NCBI GenBank assembly: GCA_905201055.1
Contig: CAJKMT010000004.1
Location: forward strand, 1-53,469
Length of the DNA: 53,469 nt
Source of the DNA: an uncultured Sutterella sp.
GTDB taxonomy: Bacteria; Pseudomonadota; Gammaproteobacteria; Burkholderiales; Burkholderiaceae_F
Direction of reading: 5' to 3'
Made by a program: the position numbers and the translations under genes
Notes under the pieces: model-generated
The model's input: the letters and a program-made list of their open reading frames with translations, nothing else
Databases searched by the model: none
Told to the model about the DNA's origin: nothing
In this document: in pieces, positions 31,352 to 39,949 of the stretch
Layout of the letters: every line of letters starts with the position of its first letter
How positions within the stretch are numbered: position 1 is the stretch's first letter

Positions 31352-34300
31352 TTTTTGCGTCCAGCCCTAAGTGAAGAAAGGTCTCGCAGCCGGTTGTGTT
31401 GCGGGACTTTTTTTAGATAAAGGTTAGGCAAAACCACTGCTACAGTTTGTGTTTGCTCTTGGTTGGTCCAGGCTACGATAAAACCGATTTCGGCAGCGCT
31501 TGGCATGTAACCTGCCTGAAGATATTTGGCGAGCTTGGTTTTGCAGGCTTGAGAAAGATAAGCGCAATCGATCCACTTATCACCCAATTTTGCATAAAAG
31601 GTACTGTTTTGAAAGCGCAGTGGTTGTCCGCAGCGCAGCTGGCATAGCTGATCTTTTTTGCCAGAAACAAAGTCCAAGTACACGTCAGACAAGTTAAGGC
31701 TCATGGCAATCTCAGAAAGTGGTGACGCTGCCCATTTATCCTCAAGACGAGAGATTCCCTGAGTGTGAAGATCGGCAAATAGATTGCCGAAGTAGTGGAC
31801 ATAAAGGGAGGTTTTCGCGCGAGTCATTCCGACGAATATTCTTCGTTTCTCTTCATCGGTATTTTCTCGGACATTGTCCAAAAGCAAATAAACCGTATCG
31901 AATTCCCGTCCTTTGGCTTTGTGAACGGTTGAAACGAAAATGGCTTTATTGTCGTTTTCAAAAGTATCTTCGAGCTGCGACTCTTTGACAAATTCTTCAA
32001 AGTCTGAGAAGTAAATTTCCTTTGCCGTTACGCTTTCAAACAAAGAAATGAGCCGTAGGCAATTGGGCAACAATCGGCTTTTTGCAAAGCGTTCTTGCAA
32101 AGATTTGATAGCCTCTTTCCAAAGTTTACGATTGACCACGGGGCTCCCGTTAAGGCGTTTTTGCAGGTAAACAAGAAATGATCGTATTTCAAGGAGATTG
32201 TAGAGCTTAACGTCGCCACGGCTTTGAATGAGTCTGGAATTGAGTCCTGCCTTTTGCAGTCCGTTATGGATAAGAAAAGCCTCTTCATTGGTCGAGGTTA
32301 ATACCGCTTTGGTTTCAGAACTTCCCGACAAGGAAAGGGCATTGACAATAGCTTTTTCAAATCGTGGTCGTCTGTGGTGAATCAATGTAACTTCACCGGG
32401 TGTTTTGCGGTGCGCAAACGCAGGCTTTGTTTTCATGCGTACACTGATTGAAGCCGTATAGTCATTGGCAATTGCAACAATTTGCGGAGCACTTCTGAAA
32501 TTTTCAGTGAGCTCATACTGAGTGGCTTCGTATTTCGATAGAAGTGATCTGAAAAAGCGCGAGTCCGATCCACGGAAACCATAGATATTTTGATCATCAT
32601 CGCCTACAGCAATGACTCTCATGTTTTCGTTGCGGCTCATAAGTGCCTCAACCAGTGCAAACTCATCTTCACTCATGTCCTGCGCTTCATCGATGACCAG
32701 TACACTCTTGGTGATCTTGTCCTGTTCAACTTCATCTTCCCGAATCATTCGGGCGGCTTCTTTAACGACATTGTCTGCCTCTTCAAGTGTGCCCAGCCGT
32801 CCCAATAAATCGAAGCAGTAGGAGTGAAAAGTTTTCACTTCAACGTAAAAGGCTGCGGAACCCGTAAGTTCAATGAGACGCTGCTTAAATTCGGTGGCTG
32901 CTGCTCGAGAAAATGTCAGCATCAAAAGTTGTTCGCGCTTGATATTTTCCATGAGTAAAAGCGCCGCTAATTTGTGAACAAGGACGCGGGTTTTGCCGCT
33001 GCCGGGGCCGGCAGCGACCACAATATGCTGAGAAGTTTTGTCGTTGATAATCGCCAGCTGTTTTTCTGACAGGGAACCGAAGAGTTTGCGAAAGAGCCCT
33101 TGCGTAATTGTGCGGGAAAGATTGGCTTTATTTTCCTTGAAATAGCGGTTAATGAAGGCTTTGTAGTCGGCGTGAAAATAGTCATGAACGTAGGCCAATG
33201 CCGCCTGATAGTCTTTGAGCATCAGATTGGCAAAGCGCCCGACAATATGAACCTGCTGAATCTTTTGTTCGTAATGATCGTTTAATTGCCTGTAGTCGGC
33301 AATTTTGTATTTACGAGAATTATCCAGTTCCAAACGCGTGATGGATAAGGCGTTGTAGAGCACCAGGAAACCGCCCTCGATACGGATTGCGCCGATTTTT
33401 GAGAGGTATAAAAGTGCGTCTTCTACATCATCCAGTGAAGCCTTCCCCTCAATAAGTGCGTTTTCTCTGTTGTAGGCGTTTTGCAGATAAACCACAGAAA
33501 AATTCACGGCTACCCGATCTTGATCGGTACTGATTGTTTTCTGTTTTTCAGCCAACCGGAAGAGTTCCTTAAGGATGAACTGGCACAGAGAAATTCGGGA
33601 TAGGAAGGCGCTCTGTAAACTCTCGGTTTTTTCATTGGCTGTCAGCCGCACGTGGTTATTGCCGCAATTGGCGATTTTCTCAAAGAAATTTTTGATTTTC
33701 CAAAAATACAGAATGGTGCGGATGTTTTTGACGCTAGAAGCTATTTTTCGGCTTTGGGCGTTGCCGTTAAGTTCTTTGAGATTATGGATATGCTCTGAGT
33801 CAAGAGGCTCAAGTTCATCGATGAGAAAACGCTCTAAGGCCGCAAACTTTTTAAGTACACCGAAAGACTTCCGTTCCGTGTCCGACTGGAAAATGTAGGC
33901 TGACATATCCATGTCGTCTTTAAGAAGATCGGCTTCTTTCATGGTGCTGATCGCGCGAATTACTTTTGCTTTTTCGATCCCTAAGCGGTCAGCGAGATAG
34001 TCGACTCTGGACTCGGCGTCTTCACCTGTGGCAGCGGTAACGGAGCGTTTGGAAATTAAAGAACGGATGATCCGTTTGGCAGTCTTTTTCTCTTTGTCAT
34101 CGATAAATAACTGACAGGCGTCAATTCTCTTATTGGCTTCTGTTACATTGGCAGCCTGAAGGCTTGTGGCATAGACGTGAGGCACGTTTTGTCCACGCTT
34201 AATGTAACCGGCTAATTCGAGAGCGGCAACTGCGGTTTTGACGGCCGTTTCCAATTCCTGATTCTCGCGATCCCACCCGGCCATGCGTGCCAATTCAAGC

Positions 34301-36270
34301 GGCGAACATGTCATGGTTGAGCGTAATTTGGTCGCGTCTTTGATGGCTTTCCAAATTTGCTGAATTTCACTCAGTGAAAGTTTTGATCGATTTAAAAGCT
34401 GGAAATGTTTGTCGAGATCTTCTTCGTTAAAAAGAATATGGCACTCAGCCTGAAGATGAGGATCTCGCCCCGCGCGGCCTGCTTCCTGTACGTAGTTTTC
34501 CAATGACGAGGAAATATCGTAGTGAATGACTAGTCCTACGTCTTTTTTATCCACCCCCATCCCGAACGCATTGGTGGCCACCATAATGCGGACTTTGTCG
34601 CTTAAAAAAGCTTCCTGATTGGCAGTTTTCTTTTCAGCACTCATTTGCCCGTTGTAGGCCAGTGCAGTAAAACCGTCTTTTGTGAGACGCTCAGCCAAGG
34701 CCGTGGTATTGTCAACACGCGAGACGTAAACAATGGTGGGGCAGTTTTTCTGTTCAATCAACTCCCGCAGTTTCGGGTATTTGTCTTCCGGATCTTCAAT
34801 GTGCCAGACCGTGTAGTGCAGATTTTCGCGAGCGGCAGTTGAGACGAAAAGCTTTAAATCGATACCGAGTTTATCTTTGAAGTAGTCCCGAATATCCTGC
34901 ACAACTTTTTGTTTGGCGGTAGCAGTGAAACAGGAGACGGGGATTGAAATACCGCCTTTTTTCTCTTCGAGCGACCGAATAAAGTCGCCGATATAAAGAT
35001 AGTCCACGCGAAAGTCATGGCCCCAGGCAGAAAAACAGTGGGCTTCATCAATGACAAAGCGCTCGATGTGCCGAGACAACAGAGCTTTTTCCAATGTACG
35101 GGAGCGAAGCTGTTCGGGCGAGACGTAAAGCAAACTCGCGCTGCCGTTATAGATCCGCTCAAAATTGTTGGCCCGTTCAATCGGATCAAGCAGACCGTTG
35201 ATTGTGACGGCGTCGGAAATGCCGGCAGCGTTGAGATGGTCGACCTGGTCTTTCATCAAAGACTGAAGCGGACTCAGAATAACCGTTAATCCGCGGCAGG
35301 CTTCGCCTGCCATCAGGGCGGGTAACTGGAATGTGAGTGATTTGCCGCCTCCAGTGGGAAAGATTGCCAAAAGCGACTGTCCGTGAATCGCAGCTTCTGC
35401 GGCCTTTTCTTGCAGCGGTTCTCCGTTGTAGGTTCGAAATTCATCAAAGCCGAAAAAGCGTTTCAGCGCACTGCGCGCATTGAGACGTTCATTGCAATAT
35501 GGACAGCCTTGATAACAGGGGGTGAAGCGGATTTTTTTGAAAACCGCCTCAACATTCGGAAAGTGTCTCAATACCCAAGCGGGGAAGATCGAGGCTTTGT
35601 CATCGGTGTTGATGAGCGCGAGACAATAGGCAAGTTCAAGCGGAAAATCTTTGATAAGAGAACCTATATCAGCATGAGCACAAATCTGTTTATCAAAGCG
35701 CTTTCGGATTAATTCGCTCAAGCCCGAAGCATCGCCCTGAAATTCCAAATATTCGAAAAAGCCCGTAAATGCTTCAGTATCAGATAAAAGCGCATGAAAA
35801 ATCTTCTGAAGGTCAGAATCCAGTGCTTTGAATGCGTTAACGGATTCAGCAAGAAGTATTTGGCATTTTTTGACATCAGCAACAGGATCGCAAAACTCTT
35901 CGGAAATAATCTTTTCATCCTTGACCAACCGATGGTAGGGTCTTTTTGGGAAAAGCAGGGCAGAGAGATAAAGTGTGTCAATTTTGGGTCTGGAGACTTT
36001 GCCAATGAGCGGAGCAAAAATTTTCAGAGAACTTTGCTGAAAGAGTTTCGGTATACGTGACGCAAAGTGCGGCTCTAATAGCTTCAGATCGTGAGCGAGA
36101 ATGTTGTGACCGCACAAGATGTCAGCGGGCTGGAGAAAATCCTGAAATTCACCGATATCGCTGCCGTGAAAGACAGAACCGTCCTCATAGACGGCTCCGG
36201 CATCGTGGAGTCGTTTGTCTTCCCTTGAGAATTCACAATCAAAAAAAACGATACGTTTGTTTACGGTCAT
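31348..36270 (-). CDS. Giant fusion: DEDD exonuclease, RecQ helicase and UvrD/Rep-type helicase
   Basis: This protein of about 1640 residues combines three enzymes. Residues 1-190 form a DnaQ-like DEDD exonuclease (RIVFFDCEFS with the DxE pair, GHNILAHDLKLLE, and a later Asp). A CxxxCxxC cluster (CYQGCPYC, near 255) follows. Next is a RecQ-type superfamily 2 helicase (about 290-700): P-loop FPTGGGKSLTFQ near 306, DEAH box VIDEAHCFSAWGHDFR near 407, and motif VI VQEAGRAGRDP. The C-terminal half (about 1070-1590) is a superfamily 1 UvrD/Rep helicase with P-loop AAGPGSGKTRVLVHK near 1088, VIDEAQDMS near 1193 and FVGMTRAKTSLYVHY. Start 36270 (MTVNKRIVFFDCEF) is preferred over 36354, though its AAGGAG is 17 bp away. 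Reversed and wedged in a conserved operon, it is probably acquired; a repair or defence role is inferred. Confidence 0.87.
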   Translation of the reverse strand: MTVNKRIVFFDCEFSREDKRLHDAGAVYEDGSVFHGSDIGEFQDFLQPADILCGHNILAHDLKLLEPHFASRIPKLFQQSSLKIFAPLIGKVSRPKIDTLYLSALLFPKRPYHRLVKDEKIISEEFCDPVADVKKCQILLAESVNAFKALDSDLQKIFHALLSDTEAFTGFFEYLEFQGDASGLSELIRKRFDKQICAHADIGSLIKDFPLELAYCLALINTDDKASIFPAWVLRHFPNVEAVFKKIRFTPCYQGCPYCNERLNARSALKRFFGFDEFRTYNGEPLQEKAAEAAIHGQSLLAIFPTGGGKSLTFQLPALMAGEACRGLTVILSPLQSLMKDQVDHLNAAGISDAVTINGLLDPIERANNFERIYNGSASLLYVSPEQLRSRTLEKALLSRHIERFVIDEAHCFSAWGHDFRVDYLYIGDFIRSLEEKKGGISIPVSCFTATAKQKVVQDIRDYFKDKLGIDLKLFVSTAARENLHYTVWHIEDPEDKYPKLRELIEQKNCPTIVYVSRVDNTTALAERLTKDGFTALAYNGQMSAEKKTANQEAFLSDKVRIMVATNAFGMGVDKKDVGLVIHYDISSSLENYVQEAGRAGRDPHLQAECHILFNEEDLDKHFQLLNRSKLSLSEIQQIWKAIKDATKLRSTMTCSPLELARMAGWDRENQELETAVKTAVAALELAGYIKRGQNVPHVYATSLQAANVTEANKRIDACQLFIDDKEKKTAKRIIRSLISKRSVTAATGEDAESRVDYLADRLGIEKAKVIRAISTMKEADLLKDDMDMSAYIFQSDTERKSFGVLKKFAALERFLIDELEPLDSEHIHNLKELNGNAQSRKIASSVKNIRTILYFWKIKNFFEKIANCGNNHVRLTANEKTESLQSAFLSRISLCQFILKELFRLAEKQKTISTDQDRVAVNFSVVYLQNAYNRENALIEGKASLDDVEDALLYLSKIGAIRIEGGFLVLYNALSITRLELDNSRKYKIADYRQLNDHYEQKIQQVHIVGRFANLMLKDYQAALAYVHDYFHADYKAFINRYFKENKANLSRTITQGLFRKLFGSLSEKQLAIINDKTSQHIVVAAGPGSGKTRVLVHKLAALLLMENIKREQLLMLTFSRAAATEFKQRLIELTGSAAFYVEVKTFHSYCFDLLGRLGTLEEADNVVKEAARMIREDEVEQDKITKSVLVIDEAQDMSEDEFALVEALMSRNENMRVIAVGDDDQNIYGFRGSDSRFFRSLLSKYEATQYELTENFRSAPQIVAIANDYTASISVRMKTKPAFAHRKTPGEVTLIHHRRPRFEKAIVNALSLSGSSETKAVLTSTNEEAFLIHNGLQKAGLNSRLIQSRGDVKLYNLLEIRSFLVYLQKRLNGSPVVNRKLWKEAIKSLQERFAKSRLLPNCLRLISLFESVTAKEIYFSDFEEFVKESQLEDTFENDNKAIFVSTVHKAKGREFDTVYLLLDNVRENTDEEKRRIFVGMTRAKTSLYVHYFGNLFADLHTQGISRLEDKWAASPLSEIAMSLNLSDVYLDFVSGKKDQLCQLRCGQPLRFQNSTFYAKLGDKWIDCAYLSQACKTKLAKYLQAGYMPSAAEIGFIVAWTNQEQTQTVAVVLPNLYLKKVPQHNRLRDLSSLRAGRKN

Positions 36271-36354
36271 GATTAAACGATGATGAACTCCTTTGATTTT
36301 AAGGCGCAAAACAGTCCTTTGGATACAGAAACTGTAATTTTTAAGAAAGCTCAT

Positions 36355-36435
36355 ATGTTCGCAGGGCGAACATTCGTGTAGCGAACGTTCGTGATGTGAA
36401 CGTTCGTGATGTGAACGTTCGCGTGATGAACATTG
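36355..36435 (-). repeat. Five 15-bp iterons with GAACGTTC cores upstream of the fusion gene
   Basis: Palindromic cores GAACATTC (36368), GAACGTTC (36383, 36398, 36413) and GAACATTG (36428) recur at exactly 15-bp steps, the unit being GAACGTTCGTGATGT. On the left, ATGTTC (36355-36360) and GAACAT (36368-36373) form an inverted pair 7 bp apart, touching the upstream start codon at 36354. A multi-site operator for a dimeric repressor is likely. It could act on both the helicase gene and corC, which diverges at 36523. Confidence 0.75.
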
Positions 36436-36522
36436 GAGAGTAAAAAACGAGAAGCCGCTTTTGCTGCTTAGGTGTGACAGACTACGTAATCCTTGATAAC
36501 ATTAAACTTTCGCTGTTTATAG

Positions 36523-37425
36523 ATGTTGGATGCAACAGAATTCATGAGTACCGAACCTCCGCTTAAGGCGGGTACGACAAAACACCGTACATTCCTTGAA
36601 CGCCTCACGGGCGTTTTCCACGCGCCGACGCGCGAAGACTTTATCGATACGCTTCACGAAGCGAACGAACAGAAGCTCATTGACGATTCCGCCTTGAAAA
36701 TGATGGAAGGCGTCATGCAGTTTTCCAACCTTAGAGCCTGCGACCTGATGGTGCCGCGCTCACAGATGCAGGTAGTGGATTTAAGTGAAAGCAAAGACGT
36801 GTGGCTGCCGAAAATGATCGAAGCGGGTCACTCGCGCTTTCCTGTCATCATGGATGATGACCGCGATAACGTCATCGGAATATTGCATGCCAAAACGATT
36901 TTGCGCGTGTTGGTTGATCCTGAATTTAAGGCGAAAGACCACTTGCGGGAAGCGAAGTTTATTCCCGAGAGTATGCCCTTAAATGATCTCTTGCGTGACT
37001 TCAAACTTGAGCGCAATCACATGGCTATTGTGGTTGACGAGTTCGGCAGTGTTTCGGGACTTATTACGATTGAAGACGTGCTCGAGCAGATTGTGGGCGA
37101 AATCGATGATGAGTTCGATGAGGTCGATGAAGACGCCGATAACATTTTGGAAGATCCCAAACACGGCTGTTGGCGCGTAAAAGCTCTTACGGAAATCGAG
37201 CAGTTTAACGAGTTTTTTGCCACTGAAATCAATACCGATGAAGACTGCCACTGTGAAACGATCGGCGGGCTAATTGCCGACCGGTTGGAGCACATGCCCA
37301 AGATCGGTGAAACCGTTGTCATTGAAGGTTTCCGCTTTACGGTTTTGCGTGCCGATGAACGTCAGGTCAGACTTCTCAAAGTAGAAAAATTACCCACTCA
37401 GGACCCGGTCAGGAAAGAAGAATAA
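36523..37425 (+). CDS. corC: CorC/HlyC-family transporter-associated protein (YbeX)
   Basis: A 300-residue cytoplasmic CBS-pair protein. Residues about 75-195 hold two CBS domains (DLMVPRSQMQVVDLSESKD..., then IVVDEFGSVSGLITIEDVLEQ) and about 215-295 form the CorC_HlyC transporter-associated domain. Without membrane helices it is the short YbeX type, not a full magnesium exporter. Family members affect Mg/Co efflux, and YbeX is tied to the ybeZ-ybeY-lnt group. The start may be ATG 36544 (MSTEPPLKAG); neither has a strong ribosome-binding site, which may reflect a new promoter after the helicase insertion. It ends one base before lnt. Confidence 0.9.
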   Translation: MLDATEFMSTEPPLKAGTTKHRTFLERLTGVFHAPTREDFIDTLHEANEQKLIDDSALKMMEGVMQFSNLRACDLMVPRSQMQVVDLSESKDVWLPKMIEAGHSRFPVIMDDDRDNVIGILHAKTILRVLVDPEFKAKDHLREAKFIPESMPLNDLLRDFKLERNHMAIVVDEFGSVSGLITIEDVLEQIVGEIDDEFDEVDEDADNILEDPKHGCWRVKALTEIEQFNEFFATEINTDEDCHCETIGGLIADRLEHMPKIGETVVIEGFRFTVLRADERQVRLLKVEKLPTQDPVRKEE

Positions 37426-38958
37426 ATGTTTCATTTGCTTTCAGAGACTCAAAAATACTACCTCTACCGTTTTGTTTTAACGTTCTGCTGCGGTGTGTCG
37501 CTTGCCAGCGCCTTTGCGCCTGCCAATGAGCCGCTTTTTGCCTTAGCCTCCCTTATTGTGATGTTTTACCTTGTGGGTACCACGGAAAACATCAAACATG
37601 TGGTCATGTGGGGGCTTTCCTTCGGTTTCGGGTGGTTTGTAAGCGGCATCAACTGGGTTTACTACAGCATGTATCACTACGGTTATATGCCGCTTGAGTG
37701 GACCTATGTGACAACGGCGGTGTTTTCTCTGGCGCTTGCGCTTTTTCCGACACTGTCCTTTGTCGTTGCGACGAAATGGGTGTCTGATCCGGCTTTGAGA
37801 ATGGGCCTATCAATTCCCGCCTCGTTTACGATTTTTGAGTGGCTTCGCGGTTGGATCCTGACGGGTTTTCCCTGGTTAAATCCTGCTTACGCTGTTGTGG
37901 ATTGGCCCCTGGTAGGATTGGCGCCTTTTGTAGGAAGTTTTGGCGTGCTGTTGGGCTTGGCGTGGGTTGCAGGTCTTTTGGGAGCCATTTGGACGCTTCG
38001 CACGAAGTGGCTTTATGTGGCAGCCTGCGGCATCACGGTTTTTTCTGTTTTGCTTCTTTCCATGGCGGGTCAGAAAATTGTTTGGAGTGAACCCTCAGGC
38101 GAAGTGAGTGTGCGCCTCGTGCAGCCCAATCTTGAACCGCGCCTTTTGCAGCAATCCGTGAGCGAGCGCTTTGATGAAGCGTACTTCTATCTTGATAACG
38201 TGAAAGTGGAAAAAGCGCCCGTGGATGCCGTGATTATGCCTGAATCTGTCTATCCGCTTGCTTGGCAGCAGTTTCCTCAAAGCCAGCAAAAGCGCCTGAT
38301 CGATTGGGTGAAGTCTGAAAATAAATTCCTTTTATTTAACGCCTTCTGGTTTTCTGACGAGAACCGCTACAGCAATGCGGCAATCACTATGAATCCTGAC
38401 GGGGATTTGTCGGTTTATCAAAAGCGCCACCTCGTGCCATTCGGTGAATTTGTGCCGTGGGGATTCCGTTGGTTCATTGACTCGATGCGCATTCCGATGA
38501 CGGATCTGGAAAGCGGTGAGAATTCCGCGTTGACTATAAATATTGCCGGCCACTCGGCAGCCGTCAACCTTTGCTACGAAAATTTATTCGGAAGCGAATG
38601 GATCGAGGCGTGGGAAAAAGATTCGCCTGAGCTCCTGATTAATCTTTCGAACTTAAAGTGGTTCGGACCGGTTAAAGCGGCCAGCCAGCATTTGCAGATT
38701 TCGCGTATGCGAGCGCTTGAGACTGCACGCCCGCTCTTAAACGTCACCAATAGCGGCGAAACCGCCTATGTGGATGCAAAAGGTCAGGTGGTCAAGCAAT
38801 TGGCAACCGACATTGACGCCACGCTTGATGTGACCGTGACGACGATGAAGGGAGAAGCAACACCTTACGTTAAATTCGGCGATTGGCCCATCGTGATTTT
38901 GTCCATTTTGATGCTGGCGGGAGCATTTATCAGCACTTTTGCCGTAAAGCGCCAATAA
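37426..38958 (+). CDS. lnt: Apolipoprotein N-acyltransferase
   Basis: The 510-residue inner-membrane enzyme adds the third acyl chain to lipoproteins. About six N-terminal membrane helices (1-215) are followed by a periplasmic nitrilase-like domain (about 220-470) and a final C-terminal helix. The catalytic triad is visible: Glu in VIMPESVYPL, Lys in YQKRHLVPFGEFVPW and Cys in VNLCYENLFG. The family WFG-H segment (WFGPVKAASQHLQISRMRA) also matches. It starts immediately after corC, as in the usual ybeX-lnt arrangement. Confidence 0.97.
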   Translation: MFHLLSETQKYYLYRFVLTFCCGVSLASAFAPANEPLFALASLIVMFYLVGTTENIKHVVMWGLSFGFGWFVSGINWVYYSMYHYGYMPLEWTYVTTAVFSLALALFPTLSFVVATKWVSDPALRMGLSIPASFTIFEWLRGWILTGFPWLNPAYAVVDWPLVGLAPFVGSFGVLLGLAWVAGLLGAIWTLRTKWLYVAACGITVFSVLLLSMAGQKIVWSEPSGEVSVRLVQPNLEPRLLQQSVSERFDEAYFYLDNVKVEKAPVDAVIMPESVYPLAWQQFPQSQQKRLIDWVKSENKFLLFNAFWFSDENRYSNAAITMNPDGDLSVYQKRHLVPFGEFVPWGFRWFIDSMRIPMTDLESGENSALTINIAGHSAAVNLCYENLFGSEWIEAWEKDSPELLINLSNLKWFGPVKAASQHLQISRMRALETARPLLNVTNSGETAYVDAKGQVVKQLATDIDATLDVTVTTMKGEATPYVKFGDWPIVILSILMLAGAFISTFAVKRQ

Positions 38959-39030
38959 AAGGACTAAAATTAAAAAATTTTCGGGGTTTAAGAACCTCTT
39001 AACTGATTTCTCAATTTTTGGATTAAACCA

Positions 39031-39936
39031 ATGATTACATTTCAGGAAGTCATCCTGCGTTTACAGCAGTATTGGAACCAACAAGGCTGCGCGCTTTTGC
39101 AGCCGATTGATATGGAAGTGGGCGCGGGGACTTCGCACACCGCGACTTTCTTAAGAGCCTTGGGACCGGAACCGTGGCGCGCCGCTTATGTGCAGCCCTC
39201 TCGCCGTCCGAAAGACGCCCGTTATGGCGAAAACCCCAACCGTTTGCACCAACACCACCAATTCCAAGTGGTGATTAAGCCTGCCCCCACCAATATCGTG
39301 GACTTGTATTTGGGCAGTCTCCGTGCCTTGGGGATTGATACCGAAATCAACGATATCCGTTTTGTGGAAGACAACTGGGAAAACCCGACGCTCGGCGCCT
39401 GGGGTCTCGGTTGGGAAGTGTGGATGAACGGTATGGAAGTGACGCAGTTTACGTACTTCCAGCAGGTGGGCGGTCTGGAGTGTAAGCCCATCACCGGTGA
39501 AATCACCTACGGTCTCGAACGTCTGACGATGTACCTGCAAAACTGCGACAACGTCTTTGACTTGGTTTATACGCGCTGGCAGGATGCCGACGGTTCTACC
39601 CGTACCTTGACCTACGGTGACGTATTCCATCAAAACGAAGTCGAACAAAGCCATTACAACTTTGAGGCGAGCGACCCGGTCAAGCTCTTGCATCAGTTTG
39701 ACTACTTTGAAAGCGAAGCCAAGCGTCTGATGGACTTGAATCTTGCGCTTCCGGCTTACGAAATGGTGCTCAAGGCCGGTCACACGTTTAACCTCCTTGA
39801 TGCACGCGGCGCGATCAGCGTCACCGAACGCGCGGCTTACATTGCCCGTATCCGCACGATCAGCCGCTCGGTTGCTCAAAGTTACTACGATGCCCGCGAA
39901 CGCCTGGGCTTCCCGATGTTGAAAAAGAATTCCTAA
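39031..39936 (+). CDS. glyQ: Glycyl-tRNA synthetase alpha subunit
   Basis: The 301-residue alpha subunit of the bacterial alpha2-beta2 glycyl-tRNA synthetase carries the class II catalytic core that makes glycyl-adenylate. The start MITFQEVILRLQQYWNQQGC and the segments GAGTSHTATFLRALGPEPW and VMNGMEVTQFTYFQQ are nearly invariant in the family. The stop is 13 bp before glyS, so the two are an operon. Downstream of lnt, the order matches betaproteobacteria. Confidence 0.98.
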   Translation: MITFQEVILRLQQYWNQQGCALLQPIDMEVGAGTSHTATFLRALGPEPWRAAYVQPSRRPKDARYGENPNRLHQHHQFQVVIKPAPTNIVDLYLGSLRALGIDTEINDIRFVEDNWENPTLGAWGLGWEVWMNGMEVTQFTYFQQVGGLECKPITGEITYGLERLTMYLQNCDNVFDLVYTRWQDADGSTRTLTYGDVFHQNEVEQSHYNFEASDPVKLLHQFDYFESEAKRLMDLNLALPAYEMVLKAGHTFNLLDARGAISVTERAAYIARIRTISRSVAQSYYDARERLGFPMLKKNS

Positions 39937-39949
39937 GAGGCAAGTGAAA

